In this document: in pieces, positions 53,568-62,037 of the stretch
How the letters are laid out: each line of letters starts with the position of its first letter
Numbering within the stretch: the stretch's first letter is position 1
Origin: CAYTAU01 sp964442075
Lineage (GTDB): Bacteria; Bacteroidota; Bacteroidia; Bacteroidales; CAYTAU01
Direction: 5' to 3'
Length of the DNA: 64,000 bases
Assembly: GCA_964442075.1 (NCBI GenBank)
Contig: CAYTWH010000003.1
Span: 1-64,000 of the forward strand
Translations under genes and position numbers: made by a program
Notes under the pieces: generated by a model
Database searches by the model: none
Told to the model about the DNA's origin: nothing
What the model saw: the letters and a program-made list of their open reading frames with translations, nothing else

Positions 53568-55466
53568 ATGAAAACAATAGCATTTTTAGTAGCAATTCTT
53601 ATCAGTTCGTTAAGCTACACTCCATCACAATATGGAATTATTAAAGGAAAAGTAACTGATAAAGATACAGGAACTCCAATAAATAGTGCATTCGTTACTT
53701 TATTAAAAGATGGAAATTTTGTAAAAAGCACTAAAACACTTAAAGACGGGACTTTTAGTTTAAAAGATATTGACCCTGACACATATTCATTAAAATTTGT
53801 GCATAAAGATTTTATTAAAGAAATTAAACAAAGCGTTGTAGTAAATGCAAATAAATCTACAACTATTAATATTAAACTAAAATCTATTGTTCCACTGGCA
53901 TTAGCTGAAGATGATGTAAATGAAGAAGTTGTACTTGATGAAATCAGTATTTCTAATTGCAAAGTTAAACGTGATAGAAATAGATATTATAAATCAGGAA
54001 ATTGTATGCCTGCATCAGGTTCAACTATGTCTTTTGATGGCGGTCAAACTGTTGATTGGAACACAGAATCTTATGATAAAATAAATGAAAATATTTTTAA
54101 AGAAGTTGTTAATAATCCATTATCAACATTTTCTGTTGATGTTGACAGGGCAGCTTATGCAAATGTTCGCAGGTTCTTAAATAATAATCAACAACCGTAT
54201 AAAGATGCTGTAAGAATTGAAGAAATGATAAATTATTTTGATTATGATTATCCTCAACCAAAAGAAGGACAGCCTTTTTCAATAAACGTTGAAATGGCAA
54301 AATGCCCATGGAATGAAGAACATGAATTATTACATATTGGATTACAAGGTGATAATATGAAAAATCAGGAAATTCCCGCAAATAATCTTGTATTTCTTCT
54401 CGACGTATCAGGTTCTATGGGTTCTGCTAATAAACTTCCATTATTAAAGCAAGCCTTTAAAATATTGGTAAATAATATGCGCGAAGAAGATCGTATTGCA
54501 ATAGTCGTTTATGCAGGAGCAGCAGGCGAAGTTCTTCCTTCTACATCCGGTAGCAAAAAAGCAAATATTATTGCTGCACTCGATAATTTAAATTCAGGCG
54601 GATCAACAGCAGGTGGTGCAGGTATTAATCTTGCTTATAAAATTGCAAAACAAAATTTTATTGAAGATGGAAATAATCGTATAATTCTTGCTACTGATGG
54701 CGATTTTAATGTTGGAGCAAGCAGTAATTCTGAAATGGTAAGACTTATTGAAGAAAAAAGAGATGACGGGATTTTCCTTACCATACTTGGTTTTGGAATG
54801 GGTAATTATAAAGATTCTAAAATGGAAACAATGTCGAATGCAGGAAATGGCAATTATGCATATATTGATAATATTTTGGAAGCAAAAAAAGTATTTGGCA
54901 AAGAGCTTTGGGGTACATTATACACAATTGCAAAAGATGTAAAATTTCAAATTGAATTCAATCCAAGTCAGGTAAAAGCATACCGATTAATTGGCTATGA
55001 AAACAGAATATTAAATAAAGAAGATTTTAATGACGATAAAAAGGATGCAGGCGATATTGGGTGCGGACATACTGTTACAGCATTATATGAAATAATTCCT
55101 GCAGACTCTGATGAAAATGTTTCAAATGTAGATAAACTGGAATATCAGGCATTAAAACCTGTTAGTACCAGCAAAAATTTAATGACTGTTAAACTTCGTT
55201 ATAAAAAACCTGACGAGGACATAAGCAAACTTATAGTAAACAAATATAAGAAAAATGAGATATTTAGATCTAAAACTACCGATAACTTTATTTTTTCTGC
55301 TGCTGTAGCTGAGTTTGGAATGTTGTTAAGAGATTCTAAACATAAAGCAAATTCAAATTTCGAGCAAACATTAGCTTTGGCAAAAGCTGCAAAAGGTGCT
55401 GACGAATATGGATACAGAAACGAATTTATTAATTTAGTTCAATCTGCAGAATTGTTATTGAAATAA
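53568..55466 (+). CDS. VWA-domain protein (YfbK-like) with carboxypeptidase-regulatory domain
   Basis: A 632-residue exported protein. A signal-like N-terminus (1-20) and a CRD-like beta-sandwich (about 23-105, GIIKGKVTDKDTGTPINSAFV) precede a VWA-type region: the YfbK/N-terminal VWA-associated block (ENIFKEVVNNPLSTFSVDVDRAAYANVRRFL), the VWA domain with MIDAS D279-V-S281-G-S283, and the DUF3520-type C-terminal domain (about 455-630). The family is common in Bacteroidota and proteobacteria, of unknown function, probably metal-dependent protein binding at the envelope. It ends just before a terminator. Confidence 0.92.
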   Translation: MKTIAFLVAILISSLSYTPSQYGIIKGKVTDKDTGTPINSAFVTLLKDGNFVKSTKTLKDGTFSLKDIDPDTYSLKFVHKDFIKEIKQSVVVNANKSTTINIKLKSIVPLALAEDDVNEEVVLDEISISNCKVKRDRNRYYKSGNCMPASGSTMSFDGGQTVDWNTESYDKINENIFKEVVNNPLSTFSVDVDRAAYANVRRFLNNNQQPYKDAVRIEEMINYFDYDYPQPKEGQPFSINVEMAKCPWNEEHELLHIGLQGDNMKNQEIPANNLVFLLDVSGSMGSANKLPLLKQAFKILVNNMREEDRIAIVVYAGAAGEVLPSTSGSKKANIIAALDNLNSGGSTAGGAGINLAYKIAKQNFIEDGNNRIILATDGDFNVGASSNSEMVRLIEEKRDDGIFLTILGFGMGNYKDSKMETMSNAGNGNYAYIDNILEAKKVFGKELWGTLYTIAKDVKFQIEFNPSQVKAYRLIGYENRILNKEDFNDDKKDAGDIGCGHTVTALYEIIPADSDENVSNVDKLEYQALKPVSTSKNLMTVKLRYKKPDEDISKLIVNKYKKNEIFRSKTTDNFIFSAAVAEFGMLLRDSKHKANSNFEQTLALAKAAKGADEYGYRNEFINLVQSAELLLK

Positions 55467-55497
55467 ATTGTTTATAGTTTTTTGAACATCAATTTTG

Positions 55498-55520
55498 CCA
55501 CCGGTTCACAGAATCGGTGG
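55498..55520. terminator. terminator after the VWA gene
   Basis: CCACCGGTT pairs with AATCGGTGG (one G-T wobble) with a 5-base loop and a T run. It lies between two convergent stops (55466 and 55533), so it may serve both. Confidence 0.85.
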
Positions 55521-55532
55521 TTTTTTTATTTC

Positions 55533-56159
55533 TTAACACCCACAATCATTATTTCTTTTAAATCTTCGTTTGTTGCTGTTAATGGGAATAAGAATATTTA
55601 AACCTCCATAGGCAATTTCTCTGAAAACAGAAAATCCACCAAAGAACTTAAAGTTTATATGACATGTTTTTTTATTTTTAATTCTAAAACCCATGTTTGC
55701 ATACGGACCAATATCACCACTCATAGTAACAGTAGCGTTTTCAGAAACAATGCTGCTTGGTGGTGCAGATATTGCATATAAACCAAAACCTATAAAACCA
55801 CCCAAAGGACTTCTCGATTTTCGACTTGCTCCGGCATAAGCATTAAAATTGAAAGAGGTGGCTGCGGAAGGAACTACTGCAAAAGAGGTTTTATTTCTTG
55901 TTTCAAAAAAGCCTGTAAAAACAGAAACATGAGTATCAAAAGAAAAGCTAAAGCTATTACCGGTTTTGATTACAGTTTTTCTAATATCCAACATTAAGTT
56001 TGGTCCGTAAGCCGAAATCCCGCTAAAATCACCTCCTGCAATACCGGCACCTACCGAAATAGTTAATGGATTGCTTTTTTTATTACGCTGTCCGCTAACA
56101 TTAATGCTTAAGGTAAATATCAATAATGATATTAGAAATATATATAAAACTTGTTTCAT
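55533..56159 (-). CDS. predicted secreted barrel-like protein, unknown
   Basis: A 208-residue protein with a signal peptide (1-23, ending NVSGQ). It has alternating strands rich in Gly/Ser/aromatics (LTISVGAGIAGGDFSGISAYGPNLMLDIRKTVIKTG), suggesting a small outer-membrane barrel. The C-terminus is basic and ends NNDCGC, not the usual terminal aromatic, so attachment or a redox site is possible. No named family is recognised. It converges with the VWA gene. Confidence 0.65.
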   Translation of the reverse strand: MKQVLYIFLISLLIFTLSINVSGQRNKKSNPLTISVGAGIAGGDFSGISAYGPNLMLDIRKTVIKTGNSFSFSFDTHVSVFTGFFETRNKTSFAVVPSAATSFNFNAYAGASRKSRSPLGGFIGFGLYAISAPPSSIVSENATVTMSGDIGPYANMGFRIKNKKTCHINFKFFGGFSVFREIAYGGLNILIPINSNKRRFKRNNDCGC

Positions 56160-56310
56160 CCTTTATGCAAAGATAATAATTGTTAAATTGTAATATTGTT
56201 ATTTTTATTATTATCAGCTATGAGGTTTTAAACCTCATAAAGCATATACATATAAAAAGGAAATTATCTCTTTTTTTGTTTACTAATGTTTTATGTGTAA
56301 TTTTAAGCAC

Positions 56311-57057
56311 ATGAAAATAATTATAAGACTTACAATTCTATCACTAACAATATTATTGGTTAATTGCAGCGTATGCAGAGACCTTAACACGGCATTAGCC
56401 GACCCTAATAATATTACAAAACTAAATCTTGGCTATCAGGATCTAACAGACCTTTCGCCCGAAATTGGAAAGCTAAAGAATTTAAAAACATTAATATTAT
56501 TTAAAAACAAATTAGAAACCCTACCTCCCGAAATTGGTTTGTTAACCAATCTTGAAACCCTGAGTATTGGTGCTAATAAATTAAGATCATTACCGCCGGA
56601 AATTGGAGATCTTAAAAATCTTAAGAAATTGTTTTTGCAACAAAACGACTTGGTAGAGCTGCCCATTGAAATAGGAAATTTAAGCAATCTAAAACAATTA
56701 GATATTAAATACAATCACTTAAAAGCTTTGCCCGGCGAAATAGGTAAGTTGCAACAATTAACCAATTTTTATGTAAATAATAATAAACTAGTCTCGCTTC
56801 CAAAGGAAATTGGGAATATGTCAAGTCTTCAGTTTCTTAATATAAGCAAAAATCAACTGGAATATATACCCGCCGAAATTGGTCAACTATATAATCTTAG
56901 AGAATTGTATGCCACTAATGCAGGTATAATGTGCGCATTGCCCGAAAGTATATGCAAATTACGTGGTTTGGAACTATTAACTATTGATGGCACTACCATA
57001 ATTCCACATTGTTTGCAAGTAATAATTAATCCTCGCTTTAGATTAGTTGTGCAATAA
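56311..57057 (+). CDS. leucine-rich-repeat lipoprotein
   Basis: About 248 residues from ATG 56311, giving a signal with lipobox LLVNC. Seven LRR units of 23 residues follow (about 38-205, consensus LxxLPxEIGxLxxLxxLxLxxNxL), similar to the 'PEIG' LRRs of plant-symbiont and leptospiral proteins. LRRs present a curved protein-binding surface. A Cys-containing C-terminal cap (ALPESICKLRGLELLTIDGT) ends it. An upstream in-frame ATG (56293) is less likely because it precedes the signal with polar residues. The 3' end overlaps the minisatellite ORF on the opposite strand by 15 bases. Confidence 0.88.
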   Translation: MKIIIRLTILSLTILLVNCSVCRDLNTALADPNNITKLNLGYQDLTDLSPEIGKLKNLKTLILFKNKLETLPPEIGLLTNLETLSIGANKLRSLPPEIGDLKNLKKLFLQQNDLVELPIEIGNLSNLKQLDIKYNHLKALPGEIGKLQQLTNFYVNNNKLVSLPKEIGNMSSLQFLNISKNQLEYIPAEIGQLYNLRELYATNAGIMCALPESICKLRGLELLTIDGTTIIPHCLQVIINPRFRLVVQ

Positions 57058-57477
57058 GGTTTTAAAAAGCATTTTAACAATCAAAAACTTATAGTCGTCA
57101 ATCTCTCTTATGCACTTGTTTTTCACTTTCGTGATACAGTTACTCACTTTCGTGATATGGTTTTTCACTTTCGTGATATAGTCAAGTTTCAACATATAGT
57201 TGTTGAGTAGAGTCATGCAGCCCTTGAGTGGAGTCATCGGGTCATCAGATGCCCACATGCAGTCATCAGATGCTCTCATGCAGTCATCAGATGCTCTCAT
57301 GCAGTCATTAGATGCTCTCATGCAGTCATCAGATACTCTCATGCAGTTATCAGATACTCTCATGCAGTCATCAGATGCTCTCATGCAGTCATCAGATGCT
57401 CTCATGCGGTCATCAGATGCTCTCTTATTTTGAACAAATTCAGAAATATAGTAATCAAACAGTGAAAAACAATGCAT
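57043..57477 (-). CDS. hypothetical protein of heptad repeats
   Basis: A 144-codon ORF across the minisatellite. A short N-terminus (MHCFSLFDYYISEFVQNK) is followed by nine heptads of the type RASDDCM, then diverged heptads in the same register (TPLKGCM, TLLNNYM, LKLDYIT, KVKNHIT, KVSNCIT, KVKNKCI), and a basic end. Seven-residue periodicity with a hydrophobic at position 7 could form a coiled coil. The plus strand is also open here, as expected for a 21-base repeat, so coding is not proven. That the degenerate units still keep heptads without stops on this strand favours it. Confidence 0.4.
   Translation of the reverse strand: MHCFSLFDYYISEFVQNKRASDDRMRASDDCMRASDDCMRVSDNCMRVSDDCMRASNDCMRASDDCMRASDDCMWASDDPMTPLKGCMTLLNNYMLKLDYITKVKNHITKVSNCITKVKNKCIREIDDYKFLIVKMLFKTLLHN
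57124..57424. repeat. 21-bp minisatellite
   Basis: Eight near-identical units of 21 bases (starting ATGCAGTCATCAGATGCTCT and one C) run from 57257 to 57424, with changes at three or four positions. Six or so diverged units precede them in the same 21-base register, including three CACTTTCGTGAT copies at 57124, 57145 and 57166. The count may vary between strains. Confidence 0.97.
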
Positions 57478-57663
57478 AAATGCTCAAATAATGGCGCAAT
57501 AGCTTGTTTTTAGTCGGATAAATCATTATATTTACAAAATTTTTAATGTTTTGTACTTGATACAAAGCTATAATCATTAAAGTTTACAGGATAAATGTTC
57601 TGTATTTACCTTTAGTTCCTCCCTTTTGGGGAGGCTAGGAGGGGCTTTTTAAATACTATAACT
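57478..57663. other. intergenic with G/C-rich hairpin
   Basis: Mostly AT-rich, except CCTCCC-TTTT-GGGGAGG and GGAGGGGCTTTTT at about 57617-57651, which can form a stem followed by a T run. This 'cctccc...ggaggggc' block is of a type often dispersed in Bacteroidota genomes; it may also terminate. It ends 12 bases before the next start. Confidence 0.45.
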
Positions 57664-58221
57664 ATGAAAAATCCAGACGAAACAAAAAAAACAGAAGGAA
57701 ACACACTAAAAGACCTTAAAGAATTTCTTGCAGTAAAGTTTAAACCCGAACTTGTAGTTGTTAAACCAAATATGATGTCCGATAAACAAATGGCAGATTT
57801 CTATAAACTAAAAATATTACCGGTATTTGAAAAGCTAAAGGAACAACTTTCAGAATATAATTTTGAAAAACTTGGTTTTGATATACATACACAAGTTGCA
57901 ACATTTAAAGCTTTTGAAATATTTTCCGATTTCAGTTTCAAAGTAAGTATTGATAATTCAGGCAGGATGGTAAGAATATTTTATGATATTAAATATCGTT
58001 ATATAAAAAAAAGAAAATCTACACGAATTTATAATAATGAATCTGTAAATATATCATTTAGCGATATAGACACAATAAACGAAAAAATGCTTATATCTCT
58101 TTTCACAAAATGGTATATGAGTAAAGATGATGAAATACAGAAACATAAAGAATATTTAAAAAATGAAACATTAAAAAATAATAATGAGGAAAAAAATAGT
58201 GCAGAAAATGTAAACGATTAA
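57664..58221 (+). CDS. hypothetical protein
   Basis: A 185-residue soluble protein without signal peptide. A charged N-terminus precedes a possible alpha/beta domain (FYKLKILPVFEKLKEQLSEYNFEKLGFDIHTQVATFKAFEIFSDFSFKVSIDNSGRMVRIFYDIKY) and ends with a Lys/Glu/Asn-rich helix. I recognise no family. Downstream is the type IIG restriction enzyme; the three hairpins between them argue against a shared operon. Confidence 0.6.
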   Translation: MKNPDETKKTEGNTLKDLKEFLAVKFKPELVVVKPNMMSDKQMADFYKLKILPVFEKLKEQLSEYNFEKLGFDIHTQVATFKAFEIFSDFSFKVSIDNSGRMVRIFYDIKYRYIKKRKSTRIYNNESVNISFSDIDTINEKMLISLFTKWYMSKDDEIQKHKEYLKNETLKNNNEEKNSAENVND

Positions 58222-58246
58222 GAAATAAAGTAATAATAACTTGCTA

Positions 58247-58313
58247 GGCGCAGTTTGTAACTACGCCACAAATATAAAGTAGTTTCCAAACTACTAAAAT
58301 GCAAAGCATTTTA
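58247..58313. repeat. three consecutive hairpins (REP-like)
   Basis: Back to back: 58247-58267 (GGCG..AGTT-TGT-AACT..CGCC), 58279-58294 (GTAGTTT-CC-AAACTAC, perfect) and 58295-58313 (TAAAATG-CAAAG-CATTTTA, perfect). The first two share the GTAGTTT/AACTAC core. They resemble REP palindromes moved by RAYT transposases, none of which is in the window. Confidence 0.75.
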
Positions 58314-58360
58314 AACAATGCAATAAATTCTATATCTTTAAAGTCTAAAAGAAATATACA

Positions 58361-61216
58361 ATGGCATTAAGCTGGAATGAAATAAAAGACCGAGCACTTA
58401 AATTCTCTAAAGAGTGGGAAGGCGAAAAAAGAGAAAGAGCAGAGAAAGACAGTTTTTGGAACGACTTTTTCAATGTATTTGGAATATCCAGACGTAGAGT
58501 TGCTACTTTTGAAGAACCTGTAAAAAAGCTTGAAGGCAAGCAGGGCTTTATCGACTTGTTTTGGAAAGGAACACTATTGGTAGAACATAAATCGCTAGGC
58601 AAAGACCTTGACAAAGCATATACACAAGCACAAGATTATTTTCCTGGCATAAAAGACCACGATTTACCAAAATATATATTGGTGTCAGATTTTGCACAAT
58701 TCAAACTTTACGACCTCGACGAACGCACCGAGCATATATTTGAGATAAAAGACTTTTACAAAAATGTAAAACTATTTGGTTTTATAGCAGGCTACCAAAA
58801 GCATACTTACAAAGAAGAAGACCCAGTAAATATTAAGGCTGCTTATCTTATGGGTAAGCTACACGACAAGCTTGAGGAAAGCGGATATGAAGGACATCCA
58901 TTAGAAGTATTTTTGGTGCGTATTCTTTTCTGTTTGTTTGCAGACGATACAGGTATTTTCGAAAAAGATATTTTTAAGTTTTTTATTGAAGAAAAAACAA
59001 ATGAAGATGCAAGCGATTTGGGGGCAAAACTTGCTCAATTCTTTCAGGTGCTAAATACAGCCAGAGAAAAGCGACTTAAAACTCTAGACGAAAACATAGA
59101 CCAGTTTCCTTATGTAAATGGCAAATTGTTTGAAGAGCCTTTGCCTATATCTGCTTTTGATAGTAGTATGCGCGATATTCTGCTTGAAGCAAGCGGGCTT
59201 GATTGGGGAAAAATATCTCCTGCTATTTTTGGCTCTATGTTTCAGTCTGTAATGAATCCCGAGGAACGCCGAAACTTAGGAGCACATTATACTTCCGAGA
59301 AAAATATATTAAAGCTTATTAAACCTTTATTTCTCGACGAGCTACACGCAGAATTCAAAAAAGTAAAGAATAACACTAAAAAACTACAAGAGTTTCATAA
59401 GAAACTATCTACACTAAAATTCTTAGACCCTGCTTGCGGATGCGGAAACTTTTTGGTTATCACTTATCGTGAATTACGATTGCTCGAATTAGAAATATTG
59501 CGTACACTACACAAAACAGGGCAAGGTTGGTTAGATGTATCGGAGATTATTTGGCTAGATGTAGACCAGTTTTATGGAATAGAATACGACGAGTGGCCTG
59601 CAAAAATAGCCGAAGTAGCACTTTGGCTTATGGACCATCAAATGAATATGCTTATTAGCGAAGAATTTGGACAATACTTTGCTCGCTTGCCTCTTACAAA
59701 ATCGGCAACAATTGTAAACGGAAATGCTCTGCGTATTGATTGGGATATATTGGTAGAAGGCGACAATCTGGATGCAACAGCTAATAGGGTAAATATTACA
59801 CAATTAAACGAACCGCTTGCACATTACGAAACTATTAATGTTTATACCAAAGCGGTAAATATTACACAAGGGCAAATACCTCAAAAAGATAATTGGTCTG
59901 CTAAAAACAAAGGTAAGGTTGATTATATAATGGGTAATCCTCCTTTTGTCGGCTCAAAACTTTTAAATAAAGAACAAAGAATTGAAATGGCAGAAGTTTT
60001 TGATGGAGTTAAAAATGGAAAAATAATGGATTATGTTGCTGCATGGTATATAAAAGCTGCTCAATATATACAAGATACTAAAATTAAAGCTGCTTTTGTA
60101 TCTACAAATTCAATTACACAAGGAGAACAAATTAGTGTATTATGGGGTGAATTATTAAATAAATACAAAATAAAAATTCATTTTGCTCATACCACTTTTA
60201 AATGGAGTAATGAGGCAAAGGGAAAGGCAGCAGTTTATTGTGTTATTATCGGTTTTGCAAATAATGATACTGCTAAAAAGCAATTATTCACATACTCTGA
60301 TATTAAAGGCGAACCTGATGAAATAAAAGTCAAAAACATCAATCCTTATTTAGTAGATGCTAATGACCTAATCATTATCAAGAAAAGTCAACCTATTTGT
60401 AATGTAAATAAAATTGCTTTTGGCAATATGCCTTTAGATGGTGGACATTTACTTTTTACAGATAAAGAAAAGCAACAGTTTTTAATTGAAGAACCAAAAG
60501 CAGAAAAGTTTTTTAAACCACTTATTAGTGCAAGGGAATATTTAAATAATGTAAAACGGTGGTGTTTATGGCTTGTTGATATTAATCCTCAAGAATTAAG
60601 AGCTATGCCAAAAGTATTGGAAAAAATTGAAGCAGTTAAAGAATTTCGACTTTCAAGTGTTGCTCCTTCTACACAAAAACACGCTGCAACGCCTACGTTA
60701 TTTAGAGATAGGAAGACACCAGACACTTATATTCTTATCCCCAGCACAACATCAGAAAATAGGAAATATATTCCAATGGGATTTTTCACTAAAAATAGTA
60801 TTGCTAATAACAGTTGTCATATAATACCTAATGGCACACTTTTTAATTTTGGTGTATTAATGTCTAAAATGCATATGGCTTGGGTTAAATATACTTGTGG
60901 CAGACTTGAAAGTCGTTTTAGATATTCAAAGGATATAGTTTACAATAATTATCCATGGCCAAAAGATATAAGCGATAAAAACAAAAAGACAGTAGAGACA
61001 AAAGCACAAAAGGTACTAGATGCAAGATTAGAATTTCCCGATAGTAGCCTCGCAGACCTTTACGACCCACTAACAATGCCACCAAAACTTGTAAAAGCAC
61101 ACCAAGAGCTAGACAAAGCAGTAGACCTTTGCTATCGCCCACAAGCCTTTGCAAACGAAACCGCACGAATTGAGTTTTTGTTTGAGCTATATAATGAGTA
61201 TACAAAAGATTTGTAG
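58361..61216 (+). CDS. MmeI-like type IIG restriction-modification enzyme
   Basis: A 951-residue single-chain restriction endonuclease and adenine methyltransferase. The N-terminal PD-(D/E)xK nuclease has D65-x9-E75-x-K77 (FIDLFWKGTLLVEHKS), the same spacing as D70/E80/K82 of MmeI. A helical spacer (about 155-310) precedes the methyltransferase core (about 315-620), with SAM motif I LDPACGCGNF (355-364) and catalytic N526-P-P-F. The target-recognition domain (about 640-850) and C-terminal helices follow. Such enzymes cut at a fixed distance from an asymmetric site and methylate one strand for self-protection, so no separate methylase is needed. All key residues are intact. It stands alone, with no helicase or specificity subunit nearby. 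Confidence 0.94.
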   Translation: MALSWNEIKDRALKFSKEWEGEKRERAEKDSFWNDFFNVFGISRRRVATFEEPVKKLEGKQGFIDLFWKGTLLVEHKSLGKDLDKAYTQAQDYFPGIKDHDLPKYILVSDFAQFKLYDLDERTEHIFEIKDFYKNVKLFGFIAGYQKHTYKEEDPVNIKAAYLMGKLHDKLEESGYEGHPLEVFLVRILFCLFADDTGIFEKDIFKFFIEEKTNEDASDLGAKLAQFFQVLNTAREKRLKTLDENIDQFPYVNGKLFEEPLPISAFDSSMRDILLEASGLDWGKISPAIFGSMFQSVMNPEERRNLGAHYTSEKNILKLIKPLFLDELHAEFKKVKNNTKKLQEFHKKLSTLKFLDPACGCGNFLVITYRELRLLELEILRTLHKTGQGWLDVSEIIWLDVDQFYGIEYDEWPAKIAEVALWLMDHQMNMLISEEFGQYFARLPLTKSATIVNGNALRIDWDILVEGDNLDATANRVNITQLNEPLAHYETINVYTKAVNITQGQIPQKDNWSAKNKGKVDYIMGNPPFVGSKLLNKEQRIEMAEVFDGVKNGKIMDYVAAWYIKAAQYIQDTKIKAAFVSTNSITQGEQISVLWGELLNKYKIKIHFAHTTFKWSNEAKGKAAVYCVIIGFANNDTAKKQLFTYSDIKGEPDEIKVKNINPYLVDANDLIIIKKSQPICNVNKIAFGNMPLDGGHLLFTDKEKQQFLIEEPKAEKFFKPLISAREYLNNVKRWCLWLVDINPQELRAMPKVLEKIEAVKEFRLSSVAPSTQKHAATPTLFRDRKTPDTYILIPSTTSENRKYIPMGFFTKNSIANNSCHIIPNGTLFNFGVLMSKMHMAWVKYTCGRLESRFRYSKDIVYNNYPWPKDISDKNKKTVETKAQKVLDARLEFPDSSLADLYDPLTMPPKLVKAHQELDKAVDLCYRPQAFANETARIEFLFELYNEYTKDL

Positions 61217-61283
61217 AAAATAATGATAATAATAATTACGTGTTGTAATAAAACCTATACGTAATGTGGAAATGAAACTTAAG

Positions 61284-61291
61284 TATCTTTG
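61284..61291 (+). promoter_or_regulatory. -7 element of the exonuclease gene
   Basis: TATCTTTG matches TAnnTTTG, 28 bases before the ATG at 61320. A tiny 9-codon frame (ATG at 61301) ends just inside the start of the gene. Confidence 0.45.
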
Positions 61292-61319
61292 TTCTATTAT
61301 ATGAAGAAAAACTACGGCG

Positions 61320-61877
61320 ATGGGAAATAGATTGTTATTTATTGATACAGAGACAGGAGGCTTGGATCCAAATAAGCACTCGCTATTATCATTAGCCATG
61401 GTTGTTTGGGAGGATATGAAGATTATTGATTCACAAGAATTACTAATTAATGATGGAAAACTTTCTGTTACTGAGGAAGCTTTATCTATTAACAAAATTG
61501 ATATTGAAAAGCATAAGCAATCAGCGATTTCCCCCTCACAAGCTATTGAGAAAATATTTTTATTTATCAGCAGACACTTTCCTCAGCAAAGAAAAATTAC
61601 AATAGCCGGTCATAATGTTCACTTTGATATTGGTTTTCTAAAATTACTATTTTCCCAAAATAAGAAAGATTTTAGTGAATTTTTCTCGCACAGGATCATT
61701 GACACTTCTTCAATTCTACATTATCTGTACCTGGCAGGCCATATAAAGCATAGAGCAATTTCATCTGATGAAGCCTTTGAGCTTTTTGAAATTAAAGTAG
61801 AAGGAAGACATACAGCATTAGGTGATGCAATGGCTACAGCAAAACTATTTACGAAATTACTTAATCTTACAAAGTAG
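61320..61877 (+). CDS. DnaQ-like 3'-5' exonuclease
   Basis: A 185-residue DEDDh exonuclease: Exo I LLFIDTETGGLDP (D9, E11), Exo II AGHNVHFDIGFLKLLF, Exo III EGRHTALGDAMATAKLF (H and D). It resembles the proofreading subunit epsilon/ExoX-type enzymes, which remove nucleotides from the 3' end in cytosolic DNA. Its small size and lack of an extra C-terminal domain suggest a stand-alone repair or turnover exonuclease rather than the polymerase III subunit. It lies between the restriction enzyme and thyA, as an independent unit. Confidence 0.9.
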   Translation: MGNRLLFIDTETGGLDPNKHSLLSLAMVVWEDMKIIDSQELLINDGKLSVTEEALSINKIDIEKHKQSAISPSQAIEKIFLFISRHFPQQRKITIAGHNVHFDIGFLKLLFSQNKKDFSEFFSHRIIDTSSILHYLYLAGHIKHRAISSDEAFELFEIKVEGRHTALGDAMATAKLFTKLLNLTK

Positions 61878-61935
61878 AGATTCAGTTCAGTTAACAATTT
61901 TTGTTAATAATTTGGACATAATTCAAACTTTGGAG

Positions 61936-61968
61936 TTTGATAATTGATAAAAATAAGAACTATTTTTG
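61936..61968 (+). promoter_or_regulatory. -33/-7 promoter of thyA
   Basis: TTTG (61936-61939), 21 bases, TATTTTTG (61961-61968), followed by a 69-base leader before the ATG at 62038. Confidence 0.6.
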
Positions 61969-62037
61969 AGAATAAAATAATCTAAAAATAAGAATTAAGA
62001 ATAAACCATAATAGTATTAATTTTTAAAGAATAAAAA

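Noticed and set aside
57124..57424. CRISPR array
   Set aside because: Units are contiguous with no unique spacers and there are no cas genes. The same holds for the 180-bp array.
57200..57433. 77-codon plus-strand ORF of MQSSDAL heptads
   Set aside because: Any 21-base repeat without stops is open on both strands. Only the minus-strand frame continues in register through the decayed units, so the plus frame is treated as a shadow.
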